From Alphaproteobacteria bacterium (GTDB taxonomy: Bacteria; Pseudomonadota; Alphaproteobacteria; Bin65), in NCBI GenBank assembly GCA_022819985.1, contig JAJEGH010000043.1, positions 1 to 64,000 on the forward strand: a stretch of 64,000 nucleotides of DNA, given 5' to 3'. The notes below the pieces were generated by a model. The model saw only the letters and a list, made by a program, of their open reading frames with translations, made no database searches and was not told where the DNA came from. This document shows positions 28,595 to 37,053 of this stretch, in pieces (within the stretch, counting starts at the first letter, position 1; each line of letters starts with the position of its first letter). The translations under genes were made by a program, and so were the position numbers.

Positions 28595-30568
28595 CTACGC
28601 CCGCGTGCTTTCGCCGATGGCGGCTTCCGCGCTGCCGGTCGCCATGGCCGGCGCGCTGACCTCTTCCACCGCACCCTTGCCCATGATCGCCTGGTAGCGC
28701 GCCAGCAGCTTCCTGTCCTTCACGCCCCTGGGCAGCATGCGCAGCCATCTCAGCTGGATCTTCCGCTTCGTCTCCTCGACCTTGTAGGAGATCAGGCGTT
28801 TCACCGGCGTGCGTTCCCGCTCGAGGCGGGCGACCTGCCAGCCGTCGTCGTTGAGACGGACCACCGTGGAGTAGGGCTTCGAGAAGGCGGAAATGGTCTT
28901 CCTGTCGAAGCGCACATGGCCGCCCAGGCTGCCGTCGCGCTCCCGCGCCGCGGCGGCGACGGCTTTGGCGCAATCGAGCAGGTTGCGCAGTTCCTGGAAC
29001 TCGATGAACGCCTGGTTCCACACGCCGTAGGCCGGGATCGCCACCTCGTCGAGCCTGGCCGTGCACCCGGCGATCGTTTCGTCCATCCGGTCGAGCTTTT
29101 CCGCCGTCCGCGCCGGCCCGATATTCTTCCAGGCCTGCCGCTGCAGATCGAGCTTGAGGGTGGCCGCCGCCAGCGTGCCCTTCTGGCCGAAGCGCCGGCT
29201 GGCCCGGTCGATCGGGGCCTGGAACGCGGCATCCCGAATCCGGTCGCCGGTTTCGCGCGCATGGGCGGCGGCCGCCCGGCCGGAGCGGCCGCCGAAGACC
29301 GCGCCTTCCGTCAGCGATGTCGAACCGAGACGGTTGGCGCCGAAGACGCCGCCCATGGCCCCGCCGGCGGTAAAGAGGCCGGCAATGCCGTGCGCCGCGT
29401 CGCCGTCGCCCGCGCCGCCGGCCGAGGCGCCGTCGGCGTCGGCCCGGATGCCGCCCATGTGATAGTGGGCGCCCGGGCGCACTTCCCACGGCTCCTCGAA
29501 CTTCGCCGCTTTCTTGCCCAGCGCCTGGCGGGCGTTGTTGTAGGAGCTCGGCAGGCAGGTTTCGCCGAAGCGCTGGAAATAGGGCCCGGAGAGCGGCAGT
29601 TCCTTGTTGGCGGTCATGTCCAGATAGGCGCCGCCGTTGGGGCTGCCGCGGCCGTCTTCGACCGCGCGCAGGATCGCCGCCGCGCATTCGGCGCGGGTCC
29701 GCATGAAGACGCCGTCCAGGATGATCTTGCCGTTACTGTCGCGCAGAACGCCGAGATAACTGGCCATAACCGGCTCGCCGGCGCACAGGCCCTCATAGGC
29801 CGGCGGCGAGGCGAGGCAAAAGGGCAGGAACTGGACCTGCTCCATATCCACCAGGTCGGCGCCGGCGCGCAGGGCGATGGCGTACCCGTCGCCGGTATTG
29901 CCGCGCATGGTGTCGGTGTTCGGGAAATAGAGGCTGGAGAGGCCGCCGGCGGCGATCACCACCGAAGGCGCGCGCACCGCGATCAGCACGCCGCGCGCCG
30001 CGTCGTAGATCAGGCCGCCGGCGATCCTCTTCTTCGGTCCCGGCCCGTCGGACACGTCCTCGGTCACCAGATCGAGGAACCACGCATCCTCGATATAGTC
30101 GACGCGGTTGCCCTGGACGATGGCGTTCCAGTTGGCGTGGCCGAATGCGATGCCGCTGTTCTTGTGGCCGACCGAGCGCCGGCGCGTGTGCCCGCCGAAG
30201 GGCAGGGGCAGGGGCTGCGGGCCGGACAGGTCTTCCTTGATCGGAGGGCGCAGGCCCTGGGTGCGGTAGCGGTCGTAGGCGGATGTGCTGTCCTTGGCGA
30301 AGGCGTCGGTGATCGCCCGCACGGGAAGGTCGCCTCCGGCCATCTTGAGATTTTCCGAGAGCACCTCTTCCGAATCGTCCTCGGCGCCCGATCCGCGCAC
30401 CGTCGCGATGCCTTCCGAAATCTTGGTGTCGGACGCGCCGACCGGGTCCTTGGAGACCGACAGCACGCGCGCCCCGGCATCCGCCGCCGCCCGGGCCGCC
30501 TGGCCGCCGGAGCCGCCGGAGCCGACCACGATCACGTCATAGTCCCGCCATTCGATATCTATCGTCAT
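28595..30568 (-). CDS. Fumarate reductase / succinate dehydrogenase-like flavoprotein subunit
   Basis: The 657-residue FAD protein is read from MTIDIEWRDYDVIVVGSGGSGGQAA; the GxGGxGG dinucleotide motif is near residue 17. VVIAAGGLSSLYFPNTDTMRGNTGDGYAIALRAGADLVDMEQVQF is the classical SdhA/FrdA capping-domain approach. RPGAHYHMGGIRAD matches the FrdA-type HYxMGGI motif, and FTAGGAMGGVFGANRLGSTSLTEGAVFG is the second FAD segment. A C-terminal helical domain is present. It forms a unit with the Fe-S gene. Relatives oxidise or reduce C4 dicarboxylates or related 2-enoates; which applies is open. Confidence 0.88.
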   Translation of the reverse strand: MTIDIEWRDYDVIVVGSGGSGGQAARAAADAGARVLSVSKDPVGASDTKISEGIATVRGSGAEDDSEEVLSENLKMAGGDLPVRAITDAFAKDSTSAYDRYRTQGLRPPIKEDLSGPQPLPLPFGGHTRRRSVGHKNSGIAFGHANWNAIVQGNRVDYIEDAWFLDLVTEDVSDGPGPKKRIAGGLIYDAARGVLIAVRAPSVVIAAGGLSSLYFPNTDTMRGNTGDGYAIALRAGADLVDMEQVQFLPFCLASPPAYEGLCAGEPVMASYLGVLRDSNGKIILDGVFMRTRAECAAAILRAVEDGRGSPNGGAYLDMTANKELPLSGPYFQRFGETCLPSSYNNARQALGKKAAKFEEPWEVRPGAHYHMGGIRADADGASAGGAGDGDAAHGIAGLFTAGGAMGGVFGANRLGSTSLTEGAVFGGRSGRAAAAHARETGDRIRDAAFQAPIDRASRRFGQKGTLAAATLKLDLQRQAWKNIGPARTAEKLDRMDETIAGCTARLDEVAIPAYGVWNQAFIEFQELRNLLDCAKAVAAAARERDGSLGGHVRFDRKTISAFSKPYSTVVRLNDDGWQVARLERERTPVKRLISYKVEETKRKIQLRWLRMLPRGVKDRKLLARYQAIMGKGAVEEVSAPAMATGSAEAAIGESTRA

Positions 30569-30711
30569 CGGGAATCCTCTGCTCTGGCCCCGCGCCGGCA
30601 AGAAACGAACTGCGGCCGGTATAGCCCGCGAAGGCGCATGCGGGCAAATGCACGGATAAATGCTCAGGCAATAGCCAAGGCAAACGCCGGGGGCGGCCGT
30701 CCTTGCCGGGG

Positions 30712-31257
30712 TTATCCCACCCGCTCGATCCAGGCCGTCAGGGCTTTCATGTAGTCCGTCAGGATGTCCCGGGTCGCCGCGTCGGTCAGGGCACCGTTCT
30801 CATCGAACTTGGTGTGCGCGGCGCCGACGAAGATTTCCGGCCGGTTCATCACCAGGCCTTCGAGAAAGATGAAGGAGCGGCGCAGATCGTATTGCGCCCG
30901 GGCGGTGCCCAAGCCCCCCATCGCTGCGCCCATGACGCCGATCGGCTTGTTTTTGAACGGCTGGTCCGGCACGCGGGAAATCCAGTCGATGGCATTCTTC
31001 AGCACCCCCGAGACGCCGTAATTGTATTCCGGGGTCGAGATCAGCAGGCCGTCGGCCGCCCGGATGTCTTCGGCCAGGGCCGCCACGGCGTCGGGGATCG
31101 CCTTCTGCTTCTCGTCGTCGTTGTAGGGCGGGATTTCGCCGAGGCGGTCGAACGGGGTGACGCCGGCGCCGTCGGGCGCCGCGGCGCCGGCCGCCCGGAT
31201 CAGGCTGGCGTTGAAGGAACCGGCGCGCAGGCTGCCGGCGATGCCGAGAAGGTTCAT
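30712..31257 (-). CDS. NADPH-dependent FMN reductase (flavodoxin fold)
   Basis: The 181-residue protein begins MNLLGIAGSLRAGSFNASLIRAA, the FMN phosphate-binding loop of this family. PEYNYGVSGVLKNAIDWISRV is the second FMN contact and GVMGAAMGGLGTARAQYDLRR the family's third signature. Such enzymes reduce FMN, quinones, chromate or azo dyes using NAD(P)H. It is a single gene, divergent from the ThDP enzyme (149 bp apart). The physiological acceptor is unknown. Confidence 0.94.
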   Translation of the reverse strand: MNLLGIAGSLRAGSFNASLIRAAGAAAPDGAGVTPFDRLGEIPPYNDDEKQKAIPDAVAALAEDIRAADGLLISTPEYNYGVSGVLKNAIDWISRVPDQPFKNKPIGVMGAAMGGLGTARAQYDLRRSFIFLEGLVMNRPEIFVGAAHTKFDENGALTDAATRDILTDYMKALTAWIERVG

Positions 31258-31405
31258 ACGGTCTCTCCCGCGTTGAGGGGTCGTTGGCCGCCGTCACCTA
31301 ACCGGCTGCGCGGCGATCCGCAAGACCGGCGGCGGGACGCCCTGACGCTTCCGCCGCGCCCGCGAAGGGTGGTAACGGAGGGCGTCAACCGACCGCGGAG
31401 AGATC

Positions 31406-33124
31406 ATGACCGGTACAGCGACCGCCCCCGCCGGCAACCATACCGACAATCTCAGGACCGGCGGCCAGATCCTGGTCGACCAGTTGCGCATCCACGGCGT
31501 GGAGCGCGTATTCTGCGTGCCCGGCGAAAGCTATCTCGCGGTGCTCGACGCCTTCGTCGACGTGCCGGAAATCCAGATCGTGACGGCCCGCCAGGAGGGC
31601 GGCGCGGCGATCATGGCGGAGGCCCACGGCAAGCTGACCGGCGCGCCCGGCGTCTGCTTCGTGACCCGCGGGCCGGGCGCGACCAACGCCAGCGCCGGCA
31701 TGCATATCGGCTTCCAGGATTCGACGCCGATGATCCTGTTCGTCGGCCAGGTCGCCCGCGCCACGGCCGACCGGGAGGCGTTCCAGGAAATCGACTACCG
31801 GCGCATGTACGGCCAGCTGGCGAAATGGGTCGGCCAGATCGAGGATCCCGAACGGATCCCGGAGATGGTCTCCCGCGCCTTCCACACGGCGGTCAACGGC
31901 CGGCCCGGCCCGGTCGTCCTCGCCCTTCCGGAAGACATGCTGGTGCAGCGCGCCGGGGTCGGCGACGCGCGCCGGTTCCGGGAGATGCAGCCGGCGCCGC
32001 CTCCAGCCGACATGGCGCGGCTGCGCGACCTGCTGATAAAGGCGCAGCGGCCGATGGCGCTGCTCGGCGGCGGCAGCTGGGACCGGCAGGCCGTGGCCGG
32101 CTTCGAGGCTTTTGCCAGGGCGTTCGACCTGCCGACCGCCGTTTCGTTCCGCTGCCAGGCCTATTTCGACAACCGGCTGGACGAATATGCCGGCCATGCC
32201 GGCGTCGGCGCCGACCCGGCGCTCAACGACCGGATCGCGGCGGCGGACCTGCTGCTCGTCGCCGGCGCCCGCCTCGGCGAGGTGACGACCGGCGGCTACA
32301 CAATCGTGCGCCCGCCGGTACCGGAGCAGACGCTTATTCACATCCATCCCGGCGCCGAGGAACTCGGCCGGGTCTATCGGCCGGAACTCGGCATCAATGC
32401 CGGAATGAAGCATTTCGCAACGGCGGCCGCCGCGCTGGACGCGCCGGAATCGGCGCCCTGGAGCGCCTGGCGCAAGGCCGCGCGCGACGATTATCTCGCT
32501 TTCCTCAGGCCCCATCCGGTGCCCGGTGACATCCAGATCGGCGAGATCGTCGCCTGGCTGAGCGACCGGCTGCCGGCGGACGCCATCGTCTGCAACGGCG
32601 CCGGCAACTACAACACCTGGCTGCACAGGAGTTTCGTGTTCAAGGGCTACCGGACGCAGATCGGCGCGACCTCGGGCTCGATGGGCTACGGCACGCCGGC
32701 CGCCATCGCAATCGCCATGGCCGAACCGGAGCGGATCGTCGTCAACTGGACCGGCGACGGCTGTTTTCTGATGCACGGCCAGGAGCTGGCGACGGCGATG
32801 CAGTACGGTGCGAAGGTCGTCAACATCGTGGTCAACAACGGCATGCTCGGCAGCATCCGGATCCACCAAGAGCGGGATTATCCGACCCGCGTCTCGGCGA
32901 CCGCCCTGCGCAATCCGGATTTCGTCGCGCTCGCCGAATCCTACGGCCTGCACGGCGAGGCCGTGCGCACCACGGACGACTTCGCGCCGGCCTTCGAGCG
33001 CTGTCTCGCGGCCGGCCGGTCCTCGTTGATCGACCTCGAGGTCAGCCCCGACGCCGGCTCGACGACCCGTTCGATCAGCGAAATCCGCGCCGCCGCCCTG
33101 GCGCGGCTGCGCCCGGTCAGCTGA
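31406..33124 (+). CDS. Thiamine-diphosphate enzyme, acetolactate synthase-like
   Basis: The 572-residue protein has all three ThDP-enzyme domains: PYR with catalytic Glu41 (VFCVPGESYLAVLDAF) and GPGATNASAGMHIGFQDSTPMILFVGQV; the central domain; and PP with GDGCFLMHGQELATAMQ…VVNN for Mg-ThDP. The region RPDYPTR-like (HQERDYPTRVSAT) is also typical. It lacks the ilvN partner and lies in a catabolic area, so it is more likely a decarboxylase or carboligase (oxalyl-CoA decarboxylase, benzoylformate or glyoxylate carboligase relatives) than biosynthetic acetolactate synthase. The substrate cannot be assigned. Confidence 0.88.
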   Translation: MTGTATAPAGNHTDNLRTGGQILVDQLRIHGVERVFCVPGESYLAVLDAFVDVPEIQIVTARQEGGAAIMAEAHGKLTGAPGVCFVTRGPGATNASAGMHIGFQDSTPMILFVGQVARATADREAFQEIDYRRMYGQLAKWVGQIEDPERIPEMVSRAFHTAVNGRPGPVVLALPEDMLVQRAGVGDARRFREMQPAPPPADMARLRDLLIKAQRPMALLGGGSWDRQAVAGFEAFARAFDLPTAVSFRCQAYFDNRLDEYAGHAGVGADPALNDRIAAADLLLVAGARLGEVTTGGYTIVRPPVPEQTLIHIHPGAEELGRVYRPELGINAGMKHFATAAAALDAPESAPWSAWRKAARDDYLAFLRPHPVPGDIQIGEIVAWLSDRLPADAIVCNGAGNYNTWLHRSFVFKGYRTQIGATSGSMGYGTPAAIAIAMAEPERIVVNWTGDGCFLMHGQELATAMQYGAKVVNIVVNNGMLGSIRIHQERDYPTRVSATALRNPDFVALAESYGLHGEAVRTTDDFAPAFERCLAAGRSSLIDLEVSPDAGSTTRSISEIRAAALARLRPVS

Positions 33125-33239
33125 GACCGGGGACGGACGGCCCGAACACGGCAAGGCTGACGAAGGGCCGTTCCCGCTGTATGAAGGGACGGAGCCGGGC
33201 AGCGGTGCCGCGCGGCAACGAAGGGAAGGAAGCGGTGCG

Positions 33240-33887
33240 ATGAGCGACGTCGATATCTACAAGACGCAGAATTTCGGCAACAGCAGCGGATGGGGCCGGT
33301 CGCCGGCCCTGCTGATCGTCGATTTCGTCAACGGCTTCACCGATCCGGCGCGCTTCGGCGGCGGCAACATCCAGGAGGCCATCGCCAACACGGCGGTCCT
33401 GCTCGACGCCTGCCGCAGCTACGGCCTGCCCATCGTGTTCACCCGGGTGATCTATGCCGACGACGGCGCGGATGCCGGCGTGTTCTGCCTCAAGGCGCCG
33501 AGCCTCGTGACGCTGACCGAGGACAATCCGGAAAGCCATGTCGTCGATGCGCTCAAGCCCCGCGACGGCGAGCTGGTCGCCCGCAAGCAGCAGCCCTCGG
33601 CCTTCTTCGGCACCAACCTGCATTCGTGGCTCACCATGCGCGGCGTCGACACGATCATCCAGACCGGCTGCACGACCTCCGGCTGCGTGCGCGCCTCGGT
33701 GATCGACGCGCTCAGTTACAACTACCGCAACATCGTCGTGACCGACTGCGTCGGCGACCGGGCCATCGGCCCGCACGAGGCCAACCTGTTCGACATGGGC
33801 CAGAAATACGCCGACCTGCTGACCTGCGAGGAAACCCTGTCGGCGCTGGCGCAGCTCATGGGCGTGCGCGCCGAAGCGGCGGAATAG
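33240..33887 (+). CDS. Isochorismatase-family cysteine hydrolase
   Basis: The 215-residue protein has the three catalytic positions of the family: Asp in LLIVDFVNGF (about 28), Lys in LVARKQQPSAFFGT and Cys in IIQTGCTTSGCVRASVIDALSYNY. CVRASVIDA and IVVTDCVGDRAIGPHEANLFDMGQKYADL resemble N-carbamoylsarcosine amidase and maleamate amidohydrolase types. It hydrolyses an amide or N-carbamoyl bond, giving ammonia and an acid. It follows the ThDP enzyme on the same strand by 115 bp and could share its transcript. Confidence 0.92.
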   Translation: MSDVDIYKTQNFGNSSGWGRSPALLIVDFVNGFTDPARFGGGNIQEAIANTAVLLDACRSYGLPIVFTRVIYADDGADAGVFCLKAPSLVTLTEDNPESHVVDALKPRDGELVARKQQPSAFFGTNLHSWLTMRGVDTIIQTGCTTSGCVRASVIDALSYNYRNIVVTDCVGDRAIGPHEANLFDMGQKYADLLTCEETLSALAQLMGVRAEAAE

Positions 33888-33912
33888 CGCGCGCCGGACG
33901 CGGGCCGGGCGG

Positions 33913-35016
33913 CTACCGGGCCGCCGGTGTGTAGGAAACGCTCAGGCCGAGAAATTTCTGCACCGGGTCCAGACCGATCTTCTGGCCCTTCGCCTGCCTC
34001 ATCTTGGCGACAAAGGCCCCGACGAAGCCGACGATCCCGTTGACCGGCAGGGGCCGGTCGGGCCTGAGGGCAATGGTGAGCATGCCCGGTTCGAGCAGCC
34101 AGCGGGCGGTCGAGCCCAGCATTTTCGGCGCGAAGGAACCGGAGAAGCGGTCGATGGCGCCGGCGAGCCCGGCGGCCAGCCCCTGCCGCATCATTTCCGC
34201 CGTGACCTTCGGGCCGTCCGGGTTCTTCGCCGATTGCGCCGCGGCCATGACGGCCAGCATCCTGCCGACGCCGCCGAGATCGGTCAGCGCGTAGGACAGG
34301 CGGTGGATGCGTATGTCGCCCAGGAGATCGAGAATCGTGGCGACGGCGGCGTCGGGCGGCATCGATGGAGCGCTGCCCGGCCCCAGTTTTTCCAACAGCT
34401 TCGGGTCGGTCAGCCGGGCGAAGTCCAGGCCGTCGAACCGGCCGGTCAGATCGAAGCGCAACACCTTGCGGATCGTCACCGTACCGGCTTTCAGTTCTAT
34501 CGATCCGGCCGCTGGATCCGCTTCGTAGGTCTGGACGACGTCCAGCACCATTTCATCCCCGCCGAAGGCAGCCGCAAACCGGTTCCCGCCCATGCGGTCG
34601 AACAGGCTGCCGCCGACGCGTATGCCCCTGTACGTCACATCGGCGAACCGCGGCAGCTCCGGGTTGCGATAGTCGTAGCGCCGGGCGGCGACCGTCTCGA
34701 CCGTGAGCTTCAGGGTCAGGGTCTGTTTCGGGCTGTCCGGCCGCCTCGGGTCCTGCCACGGCGCCGAAGCCTCGTATTTCAGGTTCCGGACCGTCAGAAC
34801 GCCGTTCTCCTCGGCCACCGGACCGTAGCTGTATTTCCCGCCATACCTGTCGTAACCGTGGAACAGCCGCTCGGCCTTCTGCGCCGGGGTCAGCGCCTCC
34901 TGCGCCTGCGCCGCGCCCGAAAGGCCGGCGGCGAGCGCGAGCGCGAGCACCGCACCGCCGATCCGCGGCGCGAGGCCGGCGTATCCGGCCAACCGGCGGC
35001 GTGCCGCAGTCAGCAT
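33913..35016 (-). CDS. Exported protein of unknown function
   Basis: The product is 367 residues from MLTAARRRLAGYAGLAPRIGGAVLALALAAGLSGAAQAQ; this start gives a proper Sec signal, whereas the ATG at 35094 would overlap the next gene by 40 bp. The mature part is a beta-rich periplasmic protein with alternating segments such as LTVRNLKYEASAPW and FADVTYRGIRVGGSLFDRMGG, and an Ala-rich helical region near 270-300. I do not recognise the family. It is transcribed after the PEP-mutase-like gene, which ends 37 bp upstream of it. Confidence 0.75.
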   Translation of the reverse strand: MLTAARRRLAGYAGLAPRIGGAVLALALAAGLSGAAQAQEALTPAQKAERLFHGYDRYGGKYSYGPVAEENGVLTVRNLKYEASAPWQDPRRPDSPKQTLTLKLTVETVAARRYDYRNPELPRFADVTYRGIRVGGSLFDRMGGNRFAAAFGGDEMVLDVVQTYEADPAAGSIELKAGTVTIRKVLRFDLTGRFDGLDFARLTDPKLLEKLGPGSAPSMPPDAAVATILDLLGDIRIHRLSYALTDLGGVGRMLAVMAAAQSAKNPDGPKVTAEMMRQGLAAGLAGAIDRFSGSFAPKMLGSTARWLLEPGMLTIALRPDRPLPVNGIVGFVGAFVAKMRQAKGQKIGLDPVQKFLGLSVSYTPAAR

Positions 35017-35053
35017 CGCACCGGTTGCCCCGCCCGGCCGGGCGCGCCGGGTC

Positions 35054-35941
35054 TCAGCCGGCCTCGGCCCATTTCTTCTCGAATTCCCAGACATCCTCGA
35101 ACCCCATCAGCCGGCTGAATTCCTGGAAGTCGTAGAGCGGCGCGCTGGCGCCGAGGCTCGAACCGGTCTCGCGGATCTGGCCGTAGACCCGGCGCAGCGC
35201 CTCGCCGACGGCGAGGAAACCGGCGGCCGGATAGATCGCCAGCGAATAGCCGATCGCCCGGTAATCGGCGGCCGGGAGCACCGGCGTGCTGCCGCCCTCG
35301 ACGACGTTGACGAGCAGGGGCTTGCCCCGGAACGCCTCGCCGATCCGGCGCATCTCTTCTTCGTTTTCCGGCGATTCGATGAACAGAATGTCGGCGCCCG
35401 CCTCGGCGAAGGCTTCGCCGCGGCGCAGGGCCTCGTCCAGCCCGTAGAGGCCGCGCGCGTCGGTGCGTGCGACGATCAGGAAGTCCCTGGAGTCCCGCGA
35501 GGCCGCGGCGACCTTCAGCTTGGCGACCGCATCCTCGAGCGGGATCACCCGGCGGCCCGGTGTGTGGCCGCATTTCTTGGGAAACTCCTGGTCCTCGAGC
35601 TGGATCGCCGCGGCGCCGGCCGCCTCGTAGCCGCGCACCGTGCGCTCGACGTTGAGCAGGCCGCCATAACCGGTGTCGCCGTCGGCGACCAGCGGCGTCG
35701 CGGTCACGCCGACGAACTGGCCGACCCGGCCGACCATGTCGGTGTAGGTCGCCAGCCCGGCGTCGGGGATGCCCAGATGGCTGGCGACGGTGCCGTAGCC
35801 GGTCATGTAGAGCGCGTCGAAGCCCATCGCGTCGGCGACGCGCGCCGAAATCATCTCGAATACGCCGGGCAGGGATATCCATTCCCGCCGGCGGATCTTT
35901 TCTGCCAACGCGGCGTTGGCCGCCTTTCGGTCTGTCTTCAT
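35054..35941 (-). CDS. Isocitrate lyase / PEP mutase superfamily enzyme
   Basis: The 295-residue TIM barrel starts MKTDRKAANAALAEKIRRREWISLPGVFEMISARVADAMGFDALYMTGYG. The active-site loop is KKCGHTPGR with the essential Cys, and ADGDTGYGG and LEDQEFP supply the metal-binding Asp/Glu. IVARTDAR and FIESPENEEEMRRIGEAF are typical. This size and loop fit oxaloacetate decarboxylase, 2-methylisocitrate lyase or carboxyphosphonoenolpyruvate mutase relatives; it is not the large isocitrate lyase. Cleavage of a 2,3-substituted dicarboxylate is likely; the substrate is uncertain. Confidence 0.9.
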   Translation of the reverse strand: MKTDRKAANAALAEKIRRREWISLPGVFEMISARVADAMGFDALYMTGYGTVASHLGIPDAGLATYTDMVGRVGQFVGVTATPLVADGDTGYGGLLNVERTVRGYEAAGAAAIQLEDQEFPKKCGHTPGRRVIPLEDAVAKLKVAAASRDSRDFLIVARTDARGLYGLDEALRRGEAFAEAGADILFIESPENEEEMRRIGEAFRGKPLLVNVVEGGSTPVLPAADYRAIGYSLAIYPAAGFLAVGEALRRVYGQIRETGSSLGASAPLYDFQEFSRLMGFEDVWEFEKKWAEAG

Positions 35942-36035
35942 CGTCGAATCTCTGTTTGGCAGGCGTTCGCGCGGCGTTGTCCGGCAACCGCGCCGGACGG
36001 ACTATCGCAGCTTCCGCCGCTCATCGGGGCAACCG

Positions 36036-36575
36036 CTATCCGCCGTGATAGCGCACAAATTCCGCAACGCTGCCGTAGGTCTGCTTCACGCGCGATTGCA
36101 CCCTGGGCATCATATCCCGTCCGCGTTCCGGCCAGTTGTGCGCTTCGAACAGTTTGGTGAAGTTTCCGTACTTCTGTTTCGCAGTCTCGGCAATCGCCTT
36201 GGAGTCCCAACCGGGCGCCCGGCTGCGTGTTCCGGCCGGTCCAAAACCGCGCGATGGCGCCGGTACGCCGGCGGGAGATGCCGGACGGCTGTTCATATAC
36301 ATCCGCAAAGCCGCATTGATACGGGTCTGATAACCCGGGCCGCCGGCCTTGAAAAACTCGAGAATATCCGTATCGAGCCGCACCGAGATCGCCTGTTTTC
36401 GGCCGGGTACGACAACCCTGGCCTTGGAATCGTCGAACTCGCCTTCATCCGGGTCCGCCGCCGGCTCGAATTCCGCAACCTGCTGTTTCCGGAGACGGTC
36501 CCAGTCGGTCCGATTCTTACCCCGCCGAAGGAGGGCTTCGTTCAGGGACATACGCTCGATATTGCTGTCGTTCAT
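36036..36575 (-). CDS. brnA: BrnA-type antitoxin with C-terminal extension
   Basis: The product is 179 residues. Residues about 20-100 follow BrnA: TDWDRLRKQQVAE, then KQAISVRLDTDILEFFKAGGPGYQTRINAALRMYMN, the ribbon-helix-helix DNA-binding part. Most BrnA proteins stop there. Here a Pro/Gly linker leads to an extra helical segment WDSKAIAETAKQKYGNFTKLFEAHNWPERGRDMMPRVQSRVKQTYGSVAEFVRYHGG. An internal ATG at 36551 is an alternative start. It neutralises BrnT, whose gene precedes and overlaps it, and should repress the operon. Confidence 0.88.
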   Translation of the reverse strand: MNDSNIERMSLNEALLRRGKNRTDWDRLRKQQVAEFEPAADPDEGEFDDSKARVVVPGRKQAISVRLDTDILEFFKAGGPGYQTRINAALRMYMNSRPASPAGVPAPSRGFGPAGTRSRAPGWDSKAIAETAKQKYGNFTKLFEAHNWPERGRDMMPRVQSRVKQTYGSVAEFVRYHGG

Positions 36576-36825
36576 TTCGTTTCGCCGGCCTGGCTGAGAT
36601 GATTCGGCGTCTGCCGTTTCTGCGGGTGTAGATAAGGGTTATGAAAATGTCGTCGCATCGCCCGACAGCCTTCCATCTGTCTTCATCCGGCCTGACGGAC
36701 GGCGTCTCCACGACCGGTTCGTCGAAAATCGCGATTGCATCCCTGAAGTCGATTCCGTGCTTGCCGATGTTGGCTATCCGCTTTGCTTCGTCCCATTCGA
36801 AGCCGGCCTCATCGTCCGGCCCCAT
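36517..36825 (-). CDS. brnT: BrnT-type ribonuclease toxin
   Basis: The 102-residue toxin has the complete family pattern: FEWDEAKRIANIGKHGIDFRDAIAIFD, then DRWKAVGRCDDIFITLIYTRRNGRRRIISARPAKRNERQQY. The conserved His and the Arg-Arg-Ile-Ile-Ser-Ala-Arg region form the RelE-like active site, which cleaves RNA. It precedes brnA with a 59-bp overlap (27 bp if brnA starts at its second ATG). Toxin-first order is usual for this family. Confidence 0.95.
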   Translation of the reverse strand: MGPDDEAGFEWDEAKRIANIGKHGIDFRDAIAIFDEPVVETPSVRPDEDRWKAVGRCDDIFITLIYTRRNGRRRIISARPAKRNERQQYRAYVPERSPPSAG

Positions 36826-36958
36826 ACTACACGCCCCGTTGCGGCGTGGCGGATCGGCTCTCCTCCGGCAATCGCCGGCATCCCACGGTTTCGGTACGGT
36901 CGGTCTGCCGGACAGGCAGCGATCCGCTCGTCATGGACGCCGGACCCGCCAAGGCGAT

Positions 36959-36968
36959 TGTATATACA
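36959..36968. promoter_or_regulatory. TGTATATACA palindrome upstream of brnTA
   Basis: A perfect 10-bp palindrome lies 134 bp before the brnT start. It stands out as AT-rich and could be the -10 region or operator bound by BrnA. This is inference from position and symmetry. The rest of the 228-bp gap shows nothing else clear. Confidence 0.45.
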
Positions 36969-37053
36969 GAGAGGGCGGTCCTCGGTCAAGCAACGGTTTC
37001 TGCCGGTCGCCCCGGACCGGCCCGCACAGCCGGGGCTGCGCGAACGGGCCGGT

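Noticed and set aside
31406-33124. Naming the ThDP enzyme ilvB
   Set aside because: There is no ilvN partner, and its context (isochorismatase-type hydrolase, catabolic genes) does not support acetolactate synthesis. The family has many substrates.
35054-35941. Calling this gene aceA (isocitrate lyase) to complete a glyoxylate shunt with aceB
   Set aside because: At 295 residues with a KKCGHTPGR loop it belongs to the small PEP-mutase/methylisocitrate-lyase branch, not to the ~430-residue isocitrate lyases.
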